A stretch of DNA of 11,528 nt from Desulfobacterales bacterium (GTDB lineage Bacteria; Desulfobacterota; DSM-4660; Desulfatiglandales; Desulfatiglandaceae), in contig JAKLQB010000787.1 in the NCBI GenBank assembly GCA_022013615.1, positions 1-11,528 of the forward strand, read 5' to 3'. How positions within the stretch are numbered: position 1 is the stretch's first letter; the number at the start of each line of letters is the position of its first letter. Below are positions 6,106 through 11,528 of this stretch, piece after piece. The position numbers and the translations under genes are program-made. Under the pieces are notes generated by a model. The model worked only from the letters and a program-made list of their open reading frames with translations. It was not told where the DNA came from and ran no database searches.

Positions 6106-7390
6106 CCCTTGAAACCGGCCTTAATTTTCGTGGGGCCGCCAACCAAATGGCAGCACAAGATACAATCGAAAGCGTGATCGCCACCAAGAAAGCGATCATG
6201 TAATTGTTCGTTATTTCAAAGAGCCGACCGCCCAACCAAGGGCCTATGGCACCGCCCATGGCAAAGCTGAACCAAATAAAGCCGATAACGGTTCCTACCT
6301 TGGGCCCCTGGAAAATATCCGTGACCGAGGCGGGTATGGTGGGTGTTGCCATGCCGAGCCCAAAGCCAACTGTTACGGCATAGTAGTATAGCATCCATGG
6401 GTGTGAGGTATCTCGAATAAATGCCAGGACTGAAATTCCGGAAACAATAATAACAACCCCTATTGTAAACGTCATTTCGCGCCCTATTCGATCGGAAACA
6501 AGGGCTGCCAGAGACCCGAAGGCGAACATAAAACCGAATAGCGATAATACCGAAGACGCATACATCTTTGTATAACCGGCATCGACGGCGAACGCGACGT
6601 GATGGGTAACCATGATATGTTCCATGACCCCCCAGAGGGAGAAAGTGGACAAGCACAGCAGCCAGAAACGAACGGTTTTCACCGCCCGGAGCAATGTCCA
6701 ATCCACGGCCACCCACGAGGTGTCGGTGACTGTGGACTCGGTTGCTTTGTTTTGGTTCGCGATGGAAAGCTGCGATTCCTCTAAAAGCCCATCGACCATA
6801 AGACCTTTCTCATGAGGGTGATATCTAATAATGATAATGACCAAAGGCAATACTAAGGCGGCAACAATAAAAGCTTCTACCAAGAATGTGTAACGCCAGC
6901 CCAGATGCTGGATCAGGAAAGCAATGCGCGGGTAGCAGGTAAATGCCAACCCGGCCCCAAAAAACAAAATTGAGAAAGCAAGCCCTCGCTTCTTATCAAA
7001 CCAGTTCCTCATCACGCTAGTAAAGGGCACGGCCCCGATGAGACAAAGACCTACGCCGGCCAGGATTCCGAAACTCAAATAAAAGTGCCAAGGTACGGTT
7101 CCCATGCCTGAGAGAGCCAGGCCCAGAGATAACAGCAGCGTCCCCAAAGTCATGGTCAGGCGGGGACCAATTTTGTCCGACAGATACCCGGAAATAGGTG
7201 CAAAAAAGCCATAGACAAGGATGTGAAAGGATAGCATGGCCGCGGTCTTGTCTCGGGGCCAGTGGAATTCCTCCAGGAGGGAAGGGAAAATAACGGAAAA
7301 GGAATATCGAGCACCATAACCCACCGCATAAACGATCACTCCCGCAGCAACGATAAACCAACCATAGAAAATCAAATTTTTCTTTACCAT
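6074..7390 (-). CDS. MFS transporter, monocarboxylate/oxalate-formate carrier type
   Basis: A 438-residue 12-span inner-membrane carrier. It starts MVKKNLIFYGWFIVAAGVIV, the same FYGWxIV opening as the MFS gene at 2833-4071, but is otherwise clearly divergent, so the two are not a recent duplication. Motif A is GYLSDKIGPR (68-77), and the second-half equivalent is LVSDRIGRE. The central loop has a Ser/Thr/Glu-rich stretch (EESQLSIANQNKATESTVTD). The frame is open upstream to a TTG at 7561, adding 57 residues that are not hydrophobic and unlike the family, so I take the ATG at 7390, although its ribosome site is weak. The final residues (VTHSTRTAPP) are antisense to the PhzF fragment, so the native tail may have been replaced when that fragment arrived. 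The substrate is unknown, probably a small organic anion. Confidence 0.88.
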   Translation of the reverse strand: MVKKNLIFYGWFIVAAGVIVYAVGYGARYSFSVIFPSLLEEFHWPRDKTAAMLSFHILVYGFFAPISGYLSDKIGPRLTMTLGTLLLSLGLALSGMGTVPWHFYLSFGILAGVGLCLIGAVPFTSVMRNWFDKKRGLAFSILFFGAGLAFTCYPRIAFLIQHLGWRYTFLVEAFIVAALVLPLVIIIIRYHPHEKGLMVDGLLEESQLSIANQNKATESTVTDTSWVAVDWTLLRAVKTVRFWLLCLSTFSLWGVMEHIMVTHHVAFAVDAGYTKMYASSVLSLFGFMFAFGSLAALVSDRIGREMTFTIGVVIIVSGISVLAFIRDTSHPWMLYYYAVTVGFGLGMATPTIPASVTDIFQGPKVGTVIGFIWFSFAMGGAIGPWLGGRLFEITNNYMIAFLVAITLSIVSCAAIWLAAPRKLRPVSRVTHSTRTAPP

Positions 7391-7594
7391 ATGAAATTCA
7401 ACTTTTGAAAACCGTATTTGATTAATGAGAGAAGGCAAGCAAAGCCCCTCTTTATGGGGCGCATGACTGACTTTGTCAATAGCCAAATAAGGGCCGGGGA
7501 AATAAAATACCCCAAGTTCCATCATCTCTTCGAGCCATCTTGGCCCGTTCTTTAATCGCAAACTCCTCGAAATAGTGCGGCTAATCCTGATAAA
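7391..7594. other. Upstream region of the MFS gene with possible coding scraps
   Basis: No convincing gene. Two overlapping minus-strand frames are open: the in-frame extension of the MFS gene, and 7476-7580, which reads HYFEEFAIKERAKMARRDDG, then TWGILFPRPLFGY before TGA. The latter looks protein-like, but I cannot place it in a family. The MFS promoter should lie here; I could not pick one. Confidence 0.25.
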
Positions 7595-7598
7595 GGGG

Positions 7599-7670
7599 TC
7601 AAGTCGAAAGCGCCGGTAAAAGCCGGCAAAGAGTAGGGGGTGAAAGTCCCCCGCATGGTAGAAGGGATTA
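7599..7670 (+). ncRNA. Group II intron-like RNA fragment (domain I type), probably a remnant
   Basis: Two tandem hairpins are directly visible. GCCGG-TAAAAG-CCGGC occupies 7612-7627 and GGGGG-TGAAAGT-CCCCC occupies 7636-7652, with GAGTA between them and CATGGTAGAAGG after. The GGTGAAAGTCC loop and its order relative to the GCCGG hairpin are typical of domain I of bacterial group II introns. There is no reverse transcriptase and no recognisable domain V here, so it would be a dead fragment. It sits between GGGG and the TCAAATCTACGC of a RAYT element end and is flanked by TCAA direct repeats (7599-7602 and 7671-7674). The family call is from memory of the motif. Confidence 0.4.
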
Positions 7671-7675
7671 TCAAA

Positions 7676-7692
7676 TCTACGCTTGACTCATG
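7676..7692 (+). repeat. Solo terminal repeat of the RAYT-derived element family
   Basis: TCTACGCTTGACTCATG here is identical to the left ends of the elements at 2522 and 10150, but the following sequence (TTAAGAATTTAG) is unrelated. On the minus strand it reads as the right end, directly after a short coding tail. No partner repeat is found nearby, so it is a solo end or the end of a rearranged element. Confidence 0.65.
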
Positions 7693-7786
7693 TTAAGAAT
7701 TTAGTGACGTCCCTTACTTCGTTGATGAACTCTGGATCAAGGTTTAGCCTGGGGTCTATCCCGGGGTCAAGCCAACTAATTGATAT
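7688..7786 (-). pseudogene. Short coding tail ending at the solo element repeat
   Basis: In frame immediately after the transposase stop at 7787-7789, the minus strand reads ISISWLDPGIDPRLNLDPEF, then INEVRDVTKFLT, and stops at TGA inside the solo repeat. It looks like a genuine protein C-terminus of about 25 residues, but I do not recognise it. It has no start of its own. It could be the last exon-like scrap of a host gene fused to the element end, or a read-through tail of the transposase fragment. Confidence 0.25.
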
Positions 7787-8014
7787 TTAATCAATATAGT
7801 TCCAAAAATAGCTGTTTTTATGTCTTAAATGGCCATTTTCTGGGGTAAAATTGGGCCCGTAAGACACCCCAGGTTCCCGAAGCTCGTAACATTTGGCCGT
7901 CCCAATTATTTTCCGCCCTTTTGCCCTGATTCCAAGTTTCTTCACTGTTGCCTCAATGAACTCTTTACTTCCAACTGCTATACTCTTTATCCATTTGCTA
8001 TTTTCCTTGCAAAA
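7787..8014 (-). pseudogene. C-terminal fragment of a Y1/RAYT transposase
   Basis: The minus strand is open for 75 codons after a TGA (8015-8017). It reads SIAVGSKEFIEATVKKLGIR, AKGRKIIGTAKCYELREP and ends ENGHLRHKNSYFWNYID. The VGSKEFIE...LGIRAKGRK...YELRE order matches the C-terminal region of REP-associated Y1 transposases of the type that lacks a DnaA-like HTH. The catalytic HUH domain would lie upstream, where the histidine kinase gene now begins, so the element was truncated at this junction. A CTTGACCCC motif follows the stop, as at the ends of the other elements here. It is nonfunctional, and of a different lineage from the DnaA-C-type remnant at 10191-10503. Confidence 0.6.
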
Positions 8015-8034
8015 TCAACTGAAATAAGGATAAT
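8007..8034 (+). promoter_or_regulatory. Candidate sigma-70 promoter of the histidine kinase
   Basis: TTGCAA (8007-8012) and GATAAT (8029-8034) are spaced by 16 nt, about 40 nt before the chosen GTG start. It overlaps the truncated transposase, so the kinase may be driven from element-derived DNA. Found by eye only. Confidence 0.3.
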
Positions 8035-8075
8035 TGAAAAAACTTTACCTTCTATTATATGTGGGGAGGCATGCG

Positions 8076-10076
8076 GTGAGAGATGAGGATAAAACCAAGT
8101 CACAACTCATAGGGGAGTTGGTTGAACTCCGTCAACAGATTGCGAAACGCGAGGCATTGGAGTCTGAGCTCAAGCAGAGCGCGGAGCACTTACGCCATCA
8201 AACGAAACACCTGGAGTCATTAATTCATTACAGTTCCTTAGCCATCGTAACGCTCGATGAGGTTCACAACATTATTTCGTGCAACCGGGAGTTCGAGGAG
8301 CTTTTTCGATTCGAGGAATCCGAGATCACGGGTAAGAACCTCGATGAGGTCGTAGCCGGCCATCAATACCTCATGGAGGCCAAGTCCTTCTCGAAGGAGA
8401 CCATGGATGGGAAAGCGATTCATGGCTCTGGCACGAGGAAAAGGAAGGACGGCAGCACGGTGGATGTTGAATTCATTGGGGTGCCGGTGGTCATTGACGG
8501 AAGTATCGTAGGAGCCTATGGGATTTATCAGGATATCTCAGAACGCAAGAGGGTTGAGGATGCGTTGCGCGAGAGTGAGGAGCGATTCCGGATTCTTGTG
8601 GAGGAATCCCCCTTCGGTGTGTCGATCATCGGGAAAGATGGATGCTACACGTACCTGAACCCCACGTTCAGAGCCATCTTCGGATATGACCTCAAGGATA
8701 TCCCCACCGGAAAGCAATGGTTCAGCAAGGCCTACCCCGATCAGGAGTACCGCAAAAAGGTAATTTCTACCTGGATCGATGACCTTCAGGGAACGGAGCC
8801 CGGCAAGTCTCGTCCACAGACCTTCACGGTAACGTGCAAGGATGGATCGGAGAAGACTGTACGCTTCCGGTCAGTGACCATGAAGACCGGGGATCAGTTC
8901 GTGATCTATGAGGATGTCACGGAAATAAAGCAACTGGAGGAGCAACTTCACCTCGCCCAGAGGATGGAGGCCCTTGGAACCTTAGCGGGCGGCATTGCCC
9001 ACAACTTCAACAACCTGCTCACCGGTATTCTGGGCAACGCTTCGCTCATGCTGCTCAACACCGACCCAACCCACCCCCACTGCGAGCGACTCAAAAGCAT
9101 CGAGAAGCTCGTTGACAGCGGCTCCAAGCTCACCAGGCAGCTGCTCGGCTATGCCAGGAAGGGCCAGTACGAGGTCAAACCTCTCAACATCAACCGCGTG
9201 GTGAGTGAGACCTCCGAGAACTTCGATACCACCAGAAAAGACATCCACGTGCACCGACACCTCGCCGAAAAGCTCCTCGGCATCCACGCGGATCAGGGTC
9301 AGATCGAGCAGGTCCTGTGGAACCTGTATGTGAACGCCGCGGATGCCATGATCGGCGGCGGGGATCTATTCATCGAGACGCGCACTCTCACCCACGCCGA
9401 GATGAAGAGCAAGCCCTATAAGGTGAAGCCCGGCACCTTCGTGCTGATTACGGTGAGGGACACCGGCAGCGGTATGGACAAGAAGACCATGGAGCGGATC
9501 TTCGAACCCTTCTTCACCACAAAGGGTCTCGCGAGAGGTACCGGCCTGGGCCTCGCATCGGTCTACGGTATGGTAAAGGCCCACGGTGGGTACATAGATG
9601 TGGACTCCAGGAAGGGAAAGGGCACCACCTTCAGCATCTACCTGCCCGCTACCCAGCAAGAGGTTTCCGAGAGGCCGACGACCTCGGGGAGGCTCGAGAG
9701 GGGACAGGAGACCCTCCTTTTGGTGGACGATGAAGCCATGGTGCTCGAGGTGAGCCAGGAGTTGCTGGAGATGCTGGGCTATACCGTGATCCCGGCGAGA
9801 GGCGGACAAGAGGCCATTGAGCTCTACAGGGCTCACCGCGACGAAATCGACATGGTGATCATCGACCTTATTATGCCGGATATGGGAGGCGGCGAGACCT
9901 ACGATCAGCTCAGGGAGATCAACCCCCGCGTCAAGGTGCTCCTCTCGAGCGGCTACAGCATCGATGGCCAGGCCTCCGAGATCCTGAAGCGGGGCTGTGA
10001 TGGGTTTATCCAGAAGCCCTTCAAGGCAAGGGAACTCTCCCAGATGATACGTGATATACTGAATAAGTGGGAATAG
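8076..10076 (+). CDS. Hybrid sensor histidine kinase with PAS domains and a C-terminal receiver
   Basis: A 666-residue protein with no membrane span, so probably a cytoplasmic sensor. Domain order: a coiled coil (about 10-50, LVELRQQIAKREALESELKQ), PAS (about 45-150), a second PAS (about 165-285), HisKA with phospho-acceptor His309 in GGIAHNFNNLL, and HATPase_c with N box Asn420 (YVNAADAM), G1 Asp462 (DTGSGMD) and G2 GTGLGLA (488-494). A CheY-like receiver follows with acidic pair Asp551/552, phospho-acceptor Asp597 (IIDLIMPDM) and Lys647 (QKPF). All key residues are present. GTG 8076 is preferred because GGGGAGG lies six nt upstream and MRDEDKTK is the typical opening; TTG 8034 would add 14 odd residues. 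There is no DNA-binding output domain and no partner regulator nearby, so it is an orphan. The 3' half is visibly richer in GC than the 5' end. Confidence 0.93.
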   Translation: MRDEDKTKSQLIGELVELRQQIAKREALESELKQSAEHLRHQTKHLESLIHYSSLAIVTLDEVHNIISCNREFEELFRFEESEITGKNLDEVVAGHQYLMEAKSFSKETMDGKAIHGSGTRKRKDGSTVDVEFIGVPVVIDGSIVGAYGIYQDISERKRVEDALRESEERFRILVEESPFGVSIIGKDGCYTYLNPTFRAIFGYDLKDIPTGKQWFSKAYPDQEYRKKVISTWIDDLQGTEPGKSRPQTFTVTCKDGSEKTVRFRSVTMKTGDQFVIYEDVTEIKQLEEQLHLAQRMEALGTLAGGIAHNFNNLLTGILGNASLMLLNTDPTHPHCERLKSIEKLVDSGSKLTRQLLGYARKGQYEVKPLNINRVVSETSENFDTTRKDIHVHRHLAEKLLGIHADQGQIEQVLWNLYVNAADAMIGGGDLFIETRTLTHAEMKSKPYKVKPGTFVLITVRDTGSGMDKKTMERIFEPFFTTKGLARGTGLGLASVYGMVKAHGGYIDVDSRKGKGTTFSIYLPATQQEVSERPTTSGRLERGQETLLLVDDEAMVLEVSQELLEMLGYTVIPARGGQEAIELYRAHRDEIDMVIIDLIMPDMGGGETYDQLREINPRVKVLLSSGYSIDGQASEILKRGCDGFIQKPFKARELSQMIRDILNKWE

Positions 10077-10139
10077 GGGACATAGAAAGAGTAGAAAGAG
10101 GGACATCCTATATTGCCCCTGTCAAGAAAAAAGTGAAAG

Positions 10140-10514
10140 GGGGTCAAAATCTACGCTTGACTCATGTTTGTTATGTTATAAAAGTGGATTATGTCCAGGC
10201 CAATGAGAATACAATATCCAGATACATGGTATCGTGTGAGGTATGCAGAAATTAGGGAGTGCAAGGGTTGCACTGTATAGATCAAGAAGGGGCATCTCAA
10301 ATGAACCGAGGAATGTTGCGATTTATCTGCTGAGGACTCTTCGAGGCGACAATTTGGAGGAGATAGGCCGGGATTTCAATATCAGCCGATTTATTTCGGT
10401 CAGCAGTGTCGTAGAAAGAATGAGGAGGAAGATATCCAGGGATCGAAAATTGAGAAAAAGCATTGAGAAGCTGAGAGCCCAAGTGCGCATGAGTCAAGCG
10501 TAGATTGTGACCCC
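10140..10514 (+). mobile_element. 375-bp MITE-like RAYT-derived element (copy 2) with 27-bp inverted ends
   Basis: The left end 10140-10166 (GGGGTCAAAA, then TCTACGCTTGACTCATG) and the right end 10488-10514 are inverted repeats with one mismatch in 27. It carries the ATG of a transposase near its left end and the stop codon inside its right end, like copy 1. It begins 63 nt after the histidine kinase stop. The intervening DNA has two GGGACAT motifs (10078 and 10106), possibly another element scar. No target-site duplication is evident outside the ends. Confidence 0.7.
10191..10503 (+). pseudogene. Internally deleted Y1/RAYT transposase with DnaA-like C-terminal domain
   Basis: The ATG at 10191 starts MSRPMRIQYPDTWYRVR, equivalent to the usual MSRPLRIQYPGAWYHV opening of Y1 transposases. 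The frame then fails at TAG 10278. In the next frame the DNA encodes the C-terminal domain, SRRGISNEPRNVAIYLLRTL, RGDNLEEIGRDFNI, then VSSVVERMRRKISRDRKLRK, ending VRMSQA with TAG at 10501. This tail resembles the DnaA C-terminal-like HTH fused to many deltaproteobacterial Y1 transposases. Roughly 200 residues, including the HUH motif and catalytic Tyr, are absent, so the protein cannot act. The C-terminal 86-codon frame (ATG 10243) could in principle make a DNA-binding peptide able to bind the element ends, but it has no good ribosome site. Confidence 0.6.
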
Positions 10515-10611
10515 TTTATTACGCTGGGCGCAAAAATTCAGGGCAGGTTTGTTTGAAAAAAATATGACGGCCAGGGTTGCAATACAGAAAATCTGAATTA
10601 CTTTATTGACT

Positions 10612-10644
10612 CACCCTGTCAAACCGTGGCGGGGTGTTTTTTTT
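10612..10644 (+). terminator. Terminator-like hairpin with eight T
   Basis: CACCC (10612-10616) pairs with GGGTG (10632-10636) and is followed at once by eight T. The stem is short and the loop is 15 nt, so it may be weak. It lies 44 nt before the SLOG-like gene, downstream of the deleted element. It would shield that gene from read-through or act as a leader attenuator. Confidence 0.4.
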
Positions 10645-10687
10645 GCATTATCGCACAACGTCTTAAAAAACTCAGGAGATAAAAAAA

Positions 10688-11251
10688 ATGACAGACATTT
10701 CAAAAATCACGCTGTACAGCGGCGGCCACAAGGGGGCTGAGGCCGAATTCGGCAAACTTGCCGAGGCCTGGCATATGAAAGAGGTGAATATATCATTTGA
10801 AGGGCACAATGCCGAGCGCACCCGGGGCGTCCGGGTACTGGACCGAGAAGAGCTGCAAAAGGGCGATGTCAGCATGGAAATTGTGTCCAAGCGGATGAAA
10901 CGAACTTACTCCCAGACGGATAAGATCCGAAAAGTCATCCAGTCCATTTTTCACATGGTCAATAGCGGCTACCATGTCATTGCGGTCGGGTGGATACAGG
11001 CGGACAACACCGTCAAGGGGGGAACCGGCTGGGGGGTCGAGTTGGCAAAACTATTTAACAGGCCGCTGAGCGTCTATGATCAGGAACGAAAGGGGTGGTT
11101 TTCCTGGGAGGACAGCCAATGGGTTGAGAACACACCGGCGATTACCTCAGATACGTTTGCCGGCACCGGAACCCGCTACCTCTCCGATGACGGCCGGCAG
11201 GCCCTCCGCGATCTTTTCATCCGCTCCTTCGGTCCTGCGGAGCAAAAATAG
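10688..11251 (+). CDS. SLOG/YpsA-like Rossmann-fold protein
   Basis: A 187-residue soluble protein. It opens ITLYSGGHKGAEAEFGKLAE: a beta strand, then the SGG-x-KGAE loop (11-18) that in LOG/SLOG proteins (DprA, YpsA, LOG lysine decarboxylase-like) contacts a nucleotide or phosphate. A second glycine motif, VKGGTGWGVELAKLFNRPL (109-127), matches the GG[TS] loop and helix of the same fold, followed by VYDQERKGWFSW and the C-terminal FAGTGTRYL block. YpsA-type members are suggested to bind ADP-ribose or NAD-like ligands, and some are called molybdenum-cofactor carriers on weak grounds; the enzyme role is unknown. AGGAG lies nine nt before the ATG, so the start is secure. It is apparently single-gene, with a GGGGTCA element-type repeat six nt after its stop. 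Confidence 0.6.
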   Translation: MTDISKITLYSGGHKGAEAEFGKLAEAWHMKEVNISFEGHNAERTRGVRVLDREELQKGDVSMEIVSKRMKRTYSQTDKIRKVIQSIFHMVNSGYHVIAVGWIQADNTVKGGTGWGVELAKLFNRPLSVYDQERKGWFSWEDSQWVENTPAITSDTFAGTGTRYLSDDGRQALRDLFIRSFGPAEQK

Positions 11252-11256
11252 TGAAT

Positions 11257-11272
11257 GGGGTCAGGCCTTGAC
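11257..11272 (+). repeat. GGGGTCAGGCCTTGAC element-end-like repeat
   Basis: This 16-mer sits just after the SLOG gene stop and contains the near-palindrome GTCAGGCCTTGAC. It shares the GGGGTCA start with the ends at 7595, 7763 and 10140. I recall similar sequences at REP/RAYT element ends. No second copy is present here. Confidence 0.4.
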
Positions 11273-11337
11273 GAGCTGTTGTCCAAAAAATGAAAAAAGA
11301 CCAATTCTAAAACAGATCGCCTTCTGTGAGAGAGAAT

Positions 11338-11528
11338 ATGGACGAATGGTGTGATCAACAAGATTTTGTTCCTGATGGAGATCGAATTTATCGTTGCTCG
11401 AAATGTGGCAAGAGGCTTCATCCCCGCAAAATATTCGGAAGCGATGGTGAGCTTGCAGGGTGGAGATTGCCACCCCACAAGAAGAAGGGGCACAAGATTA
11501 GGGCAATAAAGGACCGTCAGCGCAAAAT
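11338..11528 (+). CDS. Small zinc-ribbon-like protein, 3' end beyond the window
   Basis: ATG 11338 opens a frame that remains open for the 63 complete codons left in the window. It starts MDEWCDQQDFVPDGDRIYRC, continues SKCGKRLHPRK, then GELAGWRLPPHKKKGHKIRA. Cys20 and Cys23 (CSKCGKRL) form a CxxC zinc knuckle. The second pair of ligands is not yet seen, although Cys5 and the His residues of LPPHKKKGH could complete a site. The tail is very basic, suggesting nucleic-acid or ribosome contact. GAGAGAA precedes the ATG as a modest ribosome site. It is 86 nt from the SLOG gene with an element-type repeat between, so co-transcription is possible but unproven. The family is not recognised. Confidence 0.6.
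   Translation, partial: MDEWCDQQDFVPDGDRIYRCSKCGKRLHPRKIFGSDGELAGWRLPPHKKKGHKIRAIKDRQRK

Noticed and set aside
7391..7561. 57-residue N-terminal extension of the second MFS transporter from a TTG
   Set aside because: The extension is not membrane-like and is absent from the family's usual FYGW-type start, and the ATG at 7390 fits the family length.
8034..8075. TTG start adding 14 residues to the histidine kinase
   Set aside because: GTG 8076 has GGGGAGG at ideal spacing, and the added residues overlap the candidate promoter.
9366..10106. 246-codon minus-strand open frame opposite the histidine kinase
   Set aside because: It is antisense to the ATPase and receiver domains, whose catalytic motifs are all on the plus strand. 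Long antisense frames are expected in GC-rich coding DNA.
1..11528. CRISPR array, tRNA, rRNA, integrase attachment site or phage genes
   Set aside because: No regularly spaced repeats, cloverleaf, ribosomal signature or phage protein was seen on either strand.

Overview
The window looks like an accessory stretch of a Gram-negative chromosome of moderate GC. I infer a Desulfobacterota (Deltaproteobacteria)-like host. The reasons are the PAS-type hybrid histidine kinase opening in the MRDEDKTK style, half-size COG0701 permeases, monocarboxylate-type MFS carriers, and above all remnants of REP-associated (Y1/RAYT) transposases with GGGGTCA-type ends. This assignment rests on family resemblance only; there is no rRNA or marker gene here.

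Layout. 1-900: a frameshifted SAM-methyltransferase remnant and an intact half-size permease, both on the minus strand. 900-1650: no intact gene, but an unrecognised coding fragment, a nonsense-riddled C-terminal helix-turn-helix of a RAYT transposase, and a 47-nt near-perfect palindrome. 1650-2483: an aldo/keto reductase (plus strand). 2522-2754: a 233-bp internally deleted transposase element with terminal inverted repeats. 2833-5343: an MFS transporter and a metallo-beta-lactamase-fold hydrolase, probably co-transcribed on the minus strand. 5350-6105: a probable GntR/FCD fragment (minus) and the C-terminal third of a PhzF-family protein (plus). 6074-7390: a second MFS transporter (minus). 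7590-8014: a mobile-element junk zone with a group II intron-like RNA piece, a solo element end, and a transposase C-terminus. 8076-10076: a complete hybrid sensor histidine kinase (plus). 10140-10514: a second deleted transposase element with 27-bp inverted ends. 10688-11251: a SLOG/YpsA-like Rossmann-fold protein. 11338-end: a small zinc-ribbon protein running off the window.

How the genes work together. Only the hydrolase-MFS pair looks like a functional unit, plausibly uptake or export plus hydrolysis of a small organic acid or ester. The aldo/keto reductase, second MFS, kinase and SLOG protein appear to be single-gene units separated by decayed mobile DNA. The strongest non-gene signal is a set of at least four RAYT-derived relics of different lineages. 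Two of them are MITE-like: they keep only the first codons, the last codons and the terminal inverted repeats of the transposase gene. I do not see a defence island, CRISPR array, tRNA, rRNA or complete mobile element.
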